A stretch of DNA of 64,000 bases from Cunninghamia lanceolata (taxonomy: Eukaryota; Streptophyta; Pinopsida; Cupressales; Cupressaceae). Below the pieces are notes generated by a model. It searched no databases and had not been told where the DNA came from. It saw only the letters and a program-made list of their open reading frames with translations. The translations under genes were made by a program, and so were the position numbers. Shown in pieces: positions 10,841-22,470 of this stretch. The stretch lies in the NCBI GenBank assembly GCA_027924645.1, contig BSBN01000334.1:1550001-1614000 (forward strand), given 5' to 3'. Each line of letters begins with the position of its first letter. Position 1 is the stretch's first letter.

Positions 10841-13714
10841 GAACAAGGGGAGGATGCAGTTACAGAAGATCCATTGATCTAACGGTCAAGATTAAACATG
10901 GCACATGATTACTAGTTGGCAATCAATTTGGTGGTGTATAGGTGGCATGCAATAATATTATGGAATCATTGACTTGGTTAATATGACCCATTTCACTTTA
11001 CATTCCATTTGATTCTCCATCTGATGATGACTCTTCTTCTATTATTCTGCATCCAATTCCCTGAATAACGGCATATGCCTGAATAACTTTATTTATCTCT
11101 GCTCTATCCTGCACTTTAGCTTTTGTAGTTACATGCCCATGTGACTTCAACTTTTCTTGCAATGATATCCACTTATTAGTTCTATTATCCAACTCTTTGT
11201 TATATTCATCAATTTTATAATTCATTAGCATGGCATGTTCAATTATGTCCTTTGAAAAGTGCTGAACAAGATCATCCAAAACTAAATCAAAATTATCTTT
11301 GAAGGCTTTAATGGGAAACTCTTCATCTTGGTTATCAATCTTGCCTTCTACTTCTCCTTCCAAAATTTCTAGCTCCTTAGACATGAGCTGATGTGCCTTT
11401 GTACTTATGTCAGTCATCCTGGCATTACATCTCTTTAGTATGCTAACCTCGAACCTCATTTCCTCAAACCAAATGTCTAACTTTGGTAACATCTAAGGTG
11501 TCAGGACATTTTTATTGATGAGGGTATTTACATTTTCCCTCCTCATATCTTTCAATGTAGTCACATCTTGATTACTCCTTAGTAATCTCTTTCCAACCTC
11601 TTTCTTTAGGTCATCTACTTTTTTCTTTATGTTGCTTAACATTTCCCAATTTGATAAGGATATCCTTATTACTTTATCTCCTTCAACTAGGAATTTATTG
11701 AACCAGTCATTCATGACATATGCCTGATATTTCATGGCATCTAATCTAATGATGTCCTCTTGAGACACTAATGTCAGGGATGTGGAAGCTGATATGGGCA
11801 CATTTGTTGGTGCCACCAACCCCTTAATGAATGACTGAATCTGAGCAATTTGCTCCTTGTATTCCTTATTCTTAGCCTTTTCCTTAGCTATCCTAGCAAG
11901 CAAGGCATCTATACTCTCTTTAGCCTCTTGACCCTCATGTTCTACAGTTGCAAAACCCAGGTGATTTGTAGTTATCTTTAACTCATCAGCCTTTATTTCC
12001 CCCTTTGGCTTATTTGCAATAGGTATAGCTACTTGAACTGTCCTCCTTCCTATTATGGGGTCTCTCTTTACTGCTGAAGTAGCCCTAGCTCTTCACTTTG
12101 GTTTTTCTACCTCCACTAAAAATAATGAAGAAATATCAAAATTGGAAGAATTAATAACATGAGGCTGATTTACCTCATGTGTGAGCCAATGTGGCACACT
12201 AGATCCAGACCCTTGTTGGTCAGTCTACTCAATGTGAGCATCATGCACTTCCACACTCTTTTCCTTTGGAATGTCCTCCTCTTGTATGTTTTGTTGTTGT
12301 TACCCATCAGTGGGAACTTCTTTGTTTGTTTGTCACTGATCATCTTGTTGTGCAACATCTTCTATTGTCTTAGTCTGATCTCCAGACCTTTCTTTTAGAG
12401 GCTCCTCGTATACTGACACCTTTGTCTAGACATCCTTATCCTATTTGTTTGCATCAATGTGAATATCTCATGATGTCATTACATTTTGATTTTGCACTTA
12501 TTTCTTATTTTGAGGTGGAGCAGTGTTCACATTAATTTCTTGATGGCTAGGATCTTGTGCATCCTGATCAACCTCTTAGTTATCACCATCTATTATCTCC
12601 TCTACTTTATTTTCATCATTTTTATTCATTGGATCTTCTTGTCCAGACAACATCTTTGTATCTTTAGGATCTTGAGACCTAGATGTGACCATAAGACCTG
12701 TTTGTCCAGATGTTGCTATCTATTGTTCCTTCTCAATTACCTTAGTTTGTCCTTCATTAATGTCCTCGACATCAGGTTGTTAGGCACTTCAATATGTGCA
12801 TCTGTATCCATGGCTACAATATCTTCAATCTCCACATGCTCCATGGTTTTATCATTTCCTTCATCTTCTGGCCCATCATATGTTAAATCTATTGCAGTTG
12901 GGCTGGTAACTTTCCCTATCAACCCCTCCAAGCCAATATTCTTTTCCACCATCTCTAGATCGTCAACTTCTTCATTTCAGGTGGTCTTCTGTACTTGAGG
13001 TGTTCCCATGGGTGTCATTGCTATATTTCTAACCAAATTCTCCATGGGACTAGCTACTACATCCTTTGTTACCTCATCATTTGTGAGGTCAATTATCTCA
13101 TCAAGAGGTAGAGAAGGATCATGCATTTTCTTCTTCTCTCCCAGTCTCTATTCTTGATCCAGTTCTATTTTAAACTTCACTATTGTTGAGATGGGGACAT
13201 CATACTAAAAGTTTTTTTGTACTGTACCCTCATCCTGATCCTTTGGCATCATTAATTTTGCATCCTTACCTAATGCAAATGATTGTGATATGAACATTTG
13301 TTCCATAGGGGTAAACCCCTCACCTTCTTGTTCTTGGAGTAGGACATTTGGTTGGGTGCTAGTTGACCCTCTCATTGTATTCCTTATCCTCTCTTTTGCC
13401 TTGGGACATTATCCCCAGCTAGTATATCCTGACTTTTCTTTCTTTTGGCCATAGGCACTTCATCTTCCTGGTCCTCTAAGTCATGATAACTAATTCCAGG
13501 CTCCCCTACATTTGTATGTTGTTCTTCTGGCATTTTAGATGTTATAGCAGTATAGGTTGAAGCTTTCTTCTTTTGAGGTGATGGCCTTGGAGTTATTTTG
13601 ATGCCCCTGTCAGTGCTTCTCTTAGCTTCTTTAGATGAACCTCCTTGGGATTTCTTCTCGAGGCCTTGCCTCTTATCCTTTAGGAAGTCACCATAAACTT
13701 CCTCATGTAATTCT

Positions 13715-14088
13715 TGTTTCAAAGTGTGCGCCCTTGGTCACCTTGTATTGTACAATGTAGTGCTTGGGTTCGTGACAAGGCTTAACCACCTCCCATGGAT
13801 TCATTAACTCTAGTTGTTGTATCAAGCATTAATAGGTTGATGTTTTGGTGCAACGACAACCGCCTTTGCAACAATTAGTATCAGAGCTCGGGTCATAGGT
13901 TTGAACCCCTTACTTGCATTAGAAGAGATTGTTGCAAGGTGTACGCCCTTGGTCTCCTTGTGTTGTGCAGTGCAAAGCTTGGGTTTGTGAGAAGGCTTAA
14001 CCACCTCCCATGGATTCATTAACTTTGGCAGTTGTATCGAGTGTTAACATGTTGATCTTTTGGTGCAATGGCAACCATCTTTGCAACA
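13715..14088 (+). mobile_element. TRIM (miniature LTR retrotransposon) inside ORF1
   Basis: Two 159-bp direct repeats (13715-13873 and 13930-14088) flank a 56-bp middle. The LTR ends are TGTTGCAA...TTGCAACA; the left copy is mutated to TGTTTCAA. Directly after the left LTR comes 'TTAGTATCAGAGC', a one-base variant of the initiator-methionine tRNA primer site TGGTATCAGAGC. A short purine run (agaagagat) precedes the right LTR. The 5-bp target duplication ATTCT is present at 13710-13714 and 14089-14093. It has no coding capacity, which fits the TRIM class. Confidence 0.9.
13874..13893 (+). other. Primer-binding site of the TRIM
   Basis: The sequence attAGTATCAGAGCTCGGG starts immediately after the left TRIM LTR. 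It matches the tRNA-iMet type primer site TGGTATCAGAGC with one difference in the 12-base core. Confidence 0.75.
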
Positions 14089-17000
14089 ATTCTTGCCTCT
14101 TTCTCTTCTTATCAATTGTTATGGCCACTCCTTTGGCCTTCAAATTGGCAACTTGTTGCTCCACCCACGCCTTGGTCAATGTCATGACCCTTGCCATTAT
14201 AAGGTCTAGAGAAGTTACCTCTGGCTGGGTCCAATCTAGTGGGGATATAGTCTCATTAGAAATTTTTTTTTCTTCATATTCTTCTAACATTCTCGCTTCA
14301 TCATCCTGATACAACTGTGGAAGTACAAGAATGCAATCTAATGTGTGGATATTCTTCAATGTTAGTTTTTGATAGCTCCTCCTCCTTACCTCTACATCAT
14401 CCAGGCAATTTGCACAATAATCCTCTAAATGCACCTGATGTGCATGCCTCTTGTTTATATATTTCTCCATCCTTCTATAAGGATCATATTGTCTGGCCAG
14501 TGGAAAAGGTTACAAATGTAGCATTTGCAAACCTCCTTCTATTTCTTTAGCTGATGCAATGCCAGGACACATGTACCATCCAATGTAAAGAGGAAAATTA
14601 ACATTGGGTTTCTTATTTCTCTTTACAAATGCCTCATATGAGGGCACTATCTGTCTAGTCATCTCCATGAGGATGACTCTATCTATAGGGTACCGTGGCA
14701 ACATCAAGGGTTGCCCATTAAATCCTTCCATTCTGATGTATGTGAAAGCCAGGAACTAGATGAACCAAGTTCCATTTTTTACTATGACCTCCTAAACTTC
14801 AATGCTCATCCTTTTAGCTCTATCATCCTCCATCAAGCGAACTAGATGCATCACAAAACAATAATTGACCCTTTGGTAGTTTTGTAAGGAGGACTACCTC
14901 TCCAATTGTGGGTACAATGACCCCATATATTCACATCTCCAGGGTTTCTTCCAACACATCCAACTATCTATATGCCATCAAAAGTACCCTTGGCTGTACA
15001 TGCATAAACCACATATGATGACATGTGGAATATGTTTGCTTTACCTCCTAGCTTCTTCATTCCTACATCCAGGCTATCACTAATAAGTGATGCCCACTAT
15101 ATTTGCATGTTTGTGGTCTCAACCATCCTTATGAGTCCATACATCCATGACTCAAAGTTCCCAGCATGCATCCTTCCTCTCATTCGACTCGGCATAACCA
15201 TCATGTACTGTACCTCTGGAATGAAATCAAATTTGTAGAGGTTGATAGGTAACTTGGATGCTACTTTATATGTGCTATTTTGGGCTTTCCAACATGAGAA
15301 CATTGTCTTTCTGCAATCTATGTTCTTACTCTGGTACTGACTTTTCAAGGCTTCTATATCTATCTTGTACAATTTAGGGCTTGTGGGTAGATGGAAAATA
15401 GTTGTAATTCTGTAACTGAGAAGTCAACATATACACCGCCATGCTTCTCTACCCTTCTTGTTTCTCTATTATAATTTTCTGCACATGCGGCCATGAGTTC
15501 AATGGCCTCTGCTACATATAGAAATTCCCCAAGATGCCACATTCCATAGTAGTAAATGTTGATGAGCATGGGATTTCCACCACCCTGAATTGATTAGGTA
15601 GTCCATGCATCTAGACTGGTATTTCCAGCATGTGTATCTCCAATTTGTTTGAATATGAAATTAGACCTTCTAGGCTATGGATAAATAGGAGCCATGAATT
15701 CTGCATCACTTCTATTCTTTCGACCTTCCATTGTGTTCTGTAATGATAGATGTGCCTATTTTAACCTAGCTTGCAGTTTCTAAGTTTAACCAGTTAATTT
15801 ATTAATATCATGATATTCAACCCATACAGAGCATATACATGAGCATCATCATTTAGGATTTACCCTAAGTATTATTTACCTTTAACTATGCAGAAACAAC
15901 AAAACAAGGGTTTTAAAATTACATATCTGATTTGTGCACTTAAACCTGATTAGTTGATGCCTGGATATTCACTTTTGCACTGTGTGATCACTCTTACTGT
16001 TTTCCATCCAATATTTGCACTATTCTATTAGGGATGAAGATCTCTGTATTGTGTGCTATAAAAGATCTGGAGTTCTGTAATTTCTCTTTAGATGCTTAGA
16101 TGAATGCAAAATGACTAAAAATCCTATTTTATGTGTTAGAAATCATGATTTTAAGGCATAATTAATGTCAAATTGCTTGTGTTCGTGGACATCAACATCT
16201 GGTCCTTAGGATTGTAACAAGTGGTGGTTCATGATTTGAATTTTCAAATAGTCACCTACCATTTTGTGGCATTTATTGCAAAGTTTGCATATTAACAATT
16301 ATCTAGATGTTTAAACAATGTGCATACCTTTCAAAATGTGCACATGCGCATGTATGACATCATCATGATGTTGGTCAATGTTGACCAAGGGTGAGTATTG
16401 GGTCATCTAAGATTGAAAGGCAATTCCCTTTGATCATCGGATGTCAAGACATTACAGAATGTCCTACGAGAAAAGTCAATGTACCACGTGGCACCATCTG
16501 ATTGTTTCATGGAAACTTATGATTTTGGATCATAAGGATAGATATGTGGATATTAAGAAATATCTAGATGTGAGCATTTACAAAATATATCCCTAAGTCT
16601 AAATGTGATGATGACATCACCCTTTTGAAGGTAATTCTTGGTCAGGTGAAACGTGATATCATCAGGATATTAACGAAAGTTCAGACATTAAGTTAATGTT
16701 TGGATGTTAAGGTTTGTCGAATGTTCTAAACTTTTAATGTCTAGATGATGTCATTACCTTTTGTTATTTCTCTAAGGCTAGGTTGGATGATATCATCAGG
16801 ATGTTGGTGAATTTCAAGACATTGAGTTAATATCTAGACATTAAGTTTTATTTTTATATTAAAGCAAGTTGGGATATTAACAAATGTATGCATCTTGAGA
16901 TTGAATATGCACACTTGCGAATATCCATGCTGAGTGATAGTTTACTGCATCGTGGGTTAATTTTGATGTGTGCACATTCTGAATGTACAGATATTGAGTT

Positions 17001-17365
17001 TTCCTTAGTAATTTTGTGATCAGGACATTAAGTTAATGTCTAGATGTTAGGAAATGTGTGGATATCCCTAAGACCATTTGACTAAGCTTTGACCAGGAAT
17101 AACTTCTTGGTCCTAGTTAATTTTGAGGTGATTCAAAAATCAAACCTACTTAAAATTTTGTAATATTTCATTTGACAGGGTTTATGATGACAAATTCTAA
17201 CTTTGAAAATTTGACCTAGATCTCAAGGTCTTAACATACACTTGCTACTAATTTTTTTACCATACCGTCCAAAAGCAAAGGGAAATAAGCAAGCCAAGCA
17301 AAATCAAAAAGTTGAGTCCTTGTTTTGCTGGGGCAAAATGGCGTGTGTTGTGTAACTACACAACA

Positions 17366-17383
17366 AGTGGTAGTATGGAAGCT
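17366..17383 (+). other. Degenerate primer-binding site of the Tork-like copia
   Basis: AGTGGTAGTATGGAAGCT begins immediately after the foreign LTR. It resembles AGTGGTATCAGAGC, the methionine-tRNA primer site of many plant copia elements, with an insertion and substitutions. Confidence 0.5.
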
Positions 17384-17438
17384 ATAGCTACAGTGGGAGA
17401 TTTAGTTGTGTTTGTTTTTCATATCTTGAGTTGTTATT

Positions 17439-18260
17439 ATGGCTGCATCCGTCGTTGCATCAACCTCTCATTTGGACATTGAGAAGTTCAACAGAATAGG
17501 GTATGAGTTGTGGAAGCTAAAAATGGAGGATTTGTTGAAAGAAAGAAACCAATGGTTGGTTGTCCTAAAAGAGAAGAAACCTGACGATTACTGTCAATAT
17601 GAGTGAGATAGACTAGATAAGAAGGCATGAGGAACCATCTATTTGTGTCTTGCATACTCTATCTTGTTAAATGTTGTGAGAGAAGAGACCGCACATAGTT
17701 TGTGGAAAAGGTTGGGTGAGATCTAGCAAGCCAAAAGTATGGTAAATAAACTCTATTTAAAATGAAAATTATTTTCTATGAAAATGAAAGAGGCTGATTT
17801 AGTTGCAGAGCATTTAAATTCATTTAATTTGTTTTTGAGTCATCTTGCATTCGTAGATGTTGAGGTTGATGAAGATAAATGTATCTTACTAGTTTGTTCT
17901 TTACCTGAGTCTTGGGAGAATGTTATCCTTGGTATCACTGCTAACCTCATGGATCTGAAGTGAGATGCTCTTGTTTTAGTTCTGCTGTCACAGGAATTGA
18001 GGAAGAAGAGTTCAGATAGTTAAGGGGATGCTCTCAGTGTTAGGAGAAGGTCTAAGGAAAGAGGACCAAAAGGAGATTAGAAAGGGGCTAAGGACAAGTC
18101 CAAGGGTTGATCTAAGACTCTTGGGAAGAAGAATAGAGTTAAGTGTTGGAACTGTGGTAAAAGGGGACATGTGAAAAAGGAGTGTAGAAACCCAAAGAAA
18201 TAATGGAAGAGTGCTTCTTATAAGTCCTCAAATGTAGGTGAAGATGTTTTACTTTCTGCA
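17439..18260 (+). pseudogene. gag: Copia Gag with CCHC zinc knuckle
   Basis: The start is the ATG at 17439 (MAASVVASTSHLDIEKF). 'YELWKLKMEDLL' is the typical opening of Tork/Tnt1-type Gag, and 'ESWENVILGI' lies further on. The zinc knuckle near 18145-18190 reads 'CWNCGKRGHVKKEC', a correct C-X2-C-X4-H-X4-C set. At least seven in-frame stops interrupt it, for example after 'DDYCQYE' and at 17961. It would package the RNA in the particle. Confidence 0.8.
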
Positions 18261-21200
18261 TGTAATGTTGTTTCTAATGATCACTGGTTGATTGACTCAA
18301 GATTCTTGTTTCATATGACCCTACATAAGGAATGGTTTTCCACATACAAAGAGTATGATGGAGGTAATATCTACCTTGGAGACAACTCTACATATTTGAT
18401 AGTTGGGTAAGGCAAGGTATTGTTGTGTTTCAGTGATGGGAGGATTAAAACCTTCCCTGGTGTTTATCATGTTCCTAGATTACCTAGAAATCTGATTTCT
18501 ATTTCAAAGCTAAATGATTTGGGAATGCATGTGAATTTTGACAAGCATGGCTACAGATTGGTGAGAGGGAACTTGGTGGTAGTAAAGGAGAAGAGGTTGG
18601 GAAACCTGTTCAAGATTGAAGCTACTACAGTTTGTAATGCCTCCTATGTATCTGAGACTAGTACTAAAAATACATGTATGTTGTGGCATCATAGATTGGG
18701 TCACACAAGTAATAATGTTTTGAAAACTATTAAGAATAAAGATTTGTTGGATGGTTTCTCTTATTTTGATGAGCACATTGATTTTTGTGAGCATTGTGTT
18801 TGGTAAATAAAAGAGAAAATATGTTCCTTTAGGAAGCAATAGAGCAAAAGAGAAGTTAGAAATTATTCATACGGATGTGTTTGGACCTGTGGATAATGAT
18901 TCTATCAGAAAATATCATTATCTTGTCACCTTCATTGATGATGTATCCACATTTACATGGATTTATTTTATGAAACACAAATCTAAAGTTTTCACTAAGT
19001 TTAAGGATTTTAAAGTCTTAGTTGAAAACCAATCAGGATTGAAGATAAAATATTAATATCTAACAATGGAGGGGAATATTGCTCTAAAGAATTTGATGAG
19101 TTTTGCAAGCATGCATGTATTATCAAACAAAAGACAATTCCGTATACACCACAACAGAATGGTGTTATAGAAAGGATGAACCGAACAATCATGGAAAGAG
19201 CCACAAGTATGTTGAGTGATGCATAGTTGGATAAATGCTTTTGGGTAGAGGTTGTATGTATTGCTTGCTAATTGATTAACATATCTCCTTGTAAGGCTCT
19301 TGATTTGACACCTTATGAAGTGTGGACAGGTAAGAAAGCTTCTATTTCACATTTAAGGGTTTTGGTTGTGACACTTTTATTCATGTGCCTAAGGAAAATT
19401 GACCTAAGTTGGATCCAAAATCTGAAAATTGTACATTCATTGGATATGGTGATAATCTCAAAGGTTATAAGCTTTGGAATCCACTAATCTGTAAGATTAT
19501 CTATTCTAGAGATGTTATTTTAAGGAAACTTAGAGCTATTTCTGAACCTGAGCAGCCAAAATAAAAAGATGAAAAGGTAAAGAGAGTGCACTTTGATTTA
19601 GAGCAACAAGATGCACCTCAGGAAGAACTGAATGATGGATTAGAGGGTGAAGAACATGAAGAAGATTTGAGTAGTTCTGATGAAGATGAATTTGTTGTTA
19701 TAGAAGAAGTTGGTACAGATAATCATGTAGAAGAACAAGTTGAGACTCTTACTCTACCCTTGAGGAGATCCACAAGACAACAGAATCCAGTTGACAGGTA
19801 TAGCCCACCAGATTTCTATTGTGTATTTTATTTATTGAGTATTGATGATGAGCCTAGATCCTACAGGGAAGCTATTCTTGCAAATGATAGTGAGTCTTGG
19901 CAGTTAGCCATACAGGAGGAGATGATGGCTTTAGACTCTTGTAACACATGGGATCTTGTTCATTTTCCCAAAGGAAGAAAGGCCATAGGTTGTAAATGGG
20001 TCTTCAAGAAGATGTTTGGAGCAGATGGTTCATTGGAGAAGTACAAGGCTAGATTGGTAGCCAAGGGCTATTCCCAGAGAGAGGGAGTTGATTTAGGTGA
20101 ATTTTTCTCTCCTGTTACTAAATTGACTTCTATTAGATTTCTTTTATCCATTGTTGCAACTTATGATTGGGAGATTCAGCAAATGGATGTTAAGATTGCA
20201 TTCTTGCATGGAGATCTTGAGGAAGAAATTTATATGCAACAACCTACAAGTTTTGAGGTAAAAGGAAAAGAACATTGGGTTTATAGGTTGAAGAGGTCTC
20301 TCTATGGTTTGAAACAGTCCCCTAGAATGTGGTATCAAAATTTTGATTCATTTGTGTTGAAATTGGGTTTTTTAGGAGTGAGGAGGATCACTGTATTTAC
20401 ATTCATTGTATTGGTAATTCTATATCGATCATTGCATTGTATGTTGATGACATGTTATTTTTTAGCAATACTAAGGGTATGATCAGTGAGTTGAAAGCTC
20501 AACTTTCAGGTGCATTTGATATGAAGGATCTTGGAACTACCAGGTATATTCTAGGAATGGAGATCAGGAGGGACAGAGGTAACATAAAGCTTTGGTTGTC
20601 ACAGAGTAAGTATATGAATACTATTTTGCAGAGATTTAGTATGCACCTGACTATAACCTAGTTAGAGTTTCTTTACCCATTGGTACTAATATTTCATTAG
20701 ATATGTGTCCAAAGACTGAGGATGATCTTGAGGATATGTCTAATGTACCATATGCTAGTGTTGTAGGGAGTTTGATGTATGCAATGGTTTGTACTAGGCT
20801 AGATATTGCCCAAGCAATGGGAGTTTGAGCAGATTTATGTCTAACTCTAGTAGACAACATTGGAATTATGCGAAGAGGGTGCTTAAATATCTTGTAGGTA
20901 CTCCTGATTATTGTTTGGCTTACTTTGGTACTAATAGTACTGGTAAATCTTTGGACATACAGGGTTTTGTTGATGTAGATTGGGTAAGTGACTTGGATAG
21001 TCGAAGGTCCACTAGTGGCTATCTGTTTACTCTATTTGGAGGAGTAGTGAGTTGGATGAGTAAGAGGCACCCCACAATTGCTTTTTCCACCATAGAAGCA
21101 AAGTATATGGCTTCTACCCATGTCTCTAAGGAGGCAGTTTGGTTGAGGAGACTATGTATAGGTATTGGTTTTGATTGCAGGATCATTCAGATTGGTTGTG

Positions 21201-21403
21201 ATAGCCATAATGCTATCTATTTGGCCAAGAATCCTATGTATCATGCTCAAACTAAGCATGTTGATGTTCATTATCACTTTGTTTGAGAGTTGGTTGCAAA
21301 TGGACAAATCAAGATGAAGAAGATAAATAATTAGGTGAATGTTGCAGATTCATTGACTAGGCCTATGAGTAGAGAGGCCATGGGCCTTGTTTCTAGTGCC
21401 TAA
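18261..21403 (+). pseudogene. pol: Copia Pol (protease, integrase, RT, RNase H)
   Basis: The protease motif near 18290 reads 'LIDSRFLFHMT', so D-S-G is lost. The GAG-pre-integrase block is at 18660-18800 (MLWHHRLGH...CEHC). The integrase core at about 18850-19320 has 'PYTPQQNGVIERMNRT', but the second Asp is replaced in 'SNNGGEY' (about 19060). RT is at 19850-20640 with 'KGYSQREGVDLGEFFSPV', 'QMDVKIAFLHGDLEEEIYM' and YVDD at about 20440. A frameshift falls between 20380 and 20437 and another near 20660. RNase H (20825-21286) has 'STSGYLFTLFGGVVSWMSK' and 'TIEAKYMAST'. The product ends at TAA 21401-21403. Confidence 0.85.
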
Positions 21404-21463
21404 TTATTTTTCATACTAATTTCCTATGGGTTGATTTACAATGTATAATGTCAATTGGGAGAA

Positions 21464-22363
21464 TGTTGGGATAAGGTTCCATTAACCTTGTAAATCCCAT
21501 TATTGTATTATTCCATTTATTATATGTAATTACCCAAAAGGGATGTTACCATCCATAGTAATTATGAAGTTACTGCACCGGTAAGTTCTGGAGTTACCGA
21601 TAGTAGTTATGGGATGTCATTTACTATGGTAAATGGTAATTGGTCAAAGTGGGGTTCCCATGTGGAGAATCTACTAGTTTTAGCATATATGACGTATGTC
21701 ATAATGTTTGGTGGGTGCATGTAAAGAATCTATGACAACTACAAGTTGTCATAAGATTCTATGACACTATGATGCATATGATGGTTATTAATGAGTTGTA
21801 AGTTGCTATGTTTAGCCCTAGGAATCCATCTTGGGAAGATTCTTGTTAGTCGTATCCATGATGGTTATGATGCATCATAAGATGTTGTAAGTTGCTATTC
21901 TTGGTTTTGGGCACCCAACCTTGCATGGGCATTTTTTTCCAAATGTAGGATGCATATATGATGACATTTATTGCTGCATGAGTGTGGTTTCAAGGTGGAC
22001 GCCTATCTTGAGGATTGTGAATTCTATATAACCATGGCATAGTAGGTGAGTTGCATAATAGGTTTACAGGTACCCAGGTTCTATTGGAGTGAAGGTTGAA
22101 GGACAGAGGAAGTGAATGTATTTGTAATCTCCTTTTGTGAAGATAATACAACTTGGCCTCTTTTCTTGGTGGAGTTTTTTTACCCGCAAGGGTTTTCTCC
22201 ACATTAAATACTATTTTATGTGCTTCATTCTACTTCTGGTATATTTCTGTATTGTGGGTTTATTTTCTATGATGCAATCTCCATTGATAATACTCTGTTA
22301 AAGATTGTTAAATATTCATTTGAATTAGATTTCTGTTGAATAGTTATGCTTTCATTTCTAACA
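21464..22363 (+). repeat. 3' LTR of the Tork-like copia
   Basis: It starts TGTTGGGATAAGG right after the purine-rich tract AATTGGGAGAA (21453-21463) and ends TTTCTAACA, giving TGTT...AACA inverted ends and 900 bp. The next bases (TGCAC) would be the target duplication, whose partner is outside the window. Confidence 0.8.
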
Positions 22364-22470
22364 TGCACTCCTATTGATAGATGATTATCGAAGATCAAAA
22401 TAGCAGAATGGAGAGATTATCTTGAAAGATAGAACTCAAGAGATAAATTGGAAGAGAATTTTGAGAATAC
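22364..22470. other. Short spacer between two LTRs
   Basis: About 100 bases that held the Tork-like copia on its left and received the SIRE-like solo LTR on its right. The last five bases (22466-22470, AATAC) are the left target duplication of the solo LTR. Nothing else is seen. Confidence 0.6.

Larger units (their letters stand above)
10998..15731 (-). pseudogene. LTR-encoded ORF1 (unknown protein), decayed copy
   Basis: This is the minus-strand counterpart of the ORF at 55288-59640, carried inside the 5' LTR. Homology runs through the whole protein. The N-terminal block includes '...GDTHAGNTSLDAW' near 15620 (elsewhere 'TDTHQGITNLEAW'), 'GQPLMLPRYPIDRVILME' near 14700, 'YMCPG', and 'KGVAITIDKKRKRQ' near 14110. 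The coiled-coil C-terminus (11903-10998) has 'EGKIDNQDEE' matching 'EGKIENQDED'. The start was chosen at 15731, where the frame aligns with the ATG of the other copy. Stops and frameshifts are scattered through it, and a TRIM element interrupts it at 13715-14088. Removing the TRIM and one target duplication restores the local frame. The family is unrecognised. A distant link to the 'putative plant transposon protein' domains found in some gypsy elements is possible but unproven. Confidence 0.75.
1..17365 (-). mobile_element. Giant-LTR Ty3/gypsy retrotransposon (Tat/Ogre-like), cut off at the left edge
   Basis: Long minus-strand element. Reading leftwards from 17365 it has a 7.6-kb 5' LTR (17365-9757) containing a long ORF, a primer-binding-like site, gag, protease, archaeal-type RNase H, reverse transcriptase, RNase H, integrase (ending near 2350), and the first 1.5 kb of the 3' LTR (1517-1). 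The LTR limits are set by homology to the solo LTR at 53815-60616 and by the direct repeat between 1-1517 and about 15840-17365. The internal part is about 8.2 kb, so the full element should be roughly 23 kb. Many stops and frameshifts and a lost integrase glutamate show it is dead. RT and integrase show Ty3/gypsy membership. The RNaseH_3-type domain and large size suggest the Tat/Ogre lineage, which is inference. It lies against the primer site of a Tork-like copia element, so it inserted there. Confidence 0.85.
9757..17365 (-). repeat. 5' LTR (giant, 7.6 kb) of the gypsy element
   Basis: The outer end at 17365 is a near-palindrome (17346-17365) also found at 1498-1517 and 53815-53834. The inner end at 9757 is the rc of ...TGTATCAATA, corresponding to ...ATGACCAACA at the end of the solo LTR (60616), and a primer-site-like sequence follows. 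The ORF, its leader, the TATA segment (TTCTATAAAAGG) and the downstream 1 kb all align in order with 53815-60616. Without the TRIM insertion and its target duplication, the length is about 7.23 kb against 6.80 kb for the solo copy. It diverges clearly from the 1-1517 copy, so the insertion is old. Confidence 0.85.
17366..22363 (+). mobile_element. Ty1/copia retrotransposon, Tork-like, 5' LTR missing
   Basis: Gag, zinc knuckle, protease, integrase, RT and RNase H follow in copia order, with a 900-bp 3' LTR at the end. The left side starts with AGTGGTAGTATGGAAGC, resembling the common copia start AGTGGTATCAGAGC that follows the LTR. The giant-LTR element therefore sits exactly where the 5' LTR should join. 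Numerous stops and several frameshifts show it is not functional. The missing 5' LTR is expected to the left of the window, beyond the giant-LTR element. Confidence 0.85.

Noticed and set aside
12159..12998. Plus-strand open frames of up to 170 codons
   Set aside because: They are hydrophobic-looking shadows of the charged ORF1 sequence on the minus strand.
13880..13915. tRNA-like sequence (GGTTTGAACCCC) near 13900
   Set aside because: It lies in the 56-base middle of the TRIM, next to the primer site. No acceptor stem or anticodon arm can be formed.
10998..15731. Reading ORF1 as an Ogre-type extra ORF lying between a 1.5-kb LTR and gag
   Set aside because: First impression from the 1.5-kb direct repeat. 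Rejected because the ORF-bearing unit at 53815-60616 has its own inverted ends and target duplication beyond the TATA segment, and the visible 1.5 kb at 1-1517 is simply cut by the window edge.
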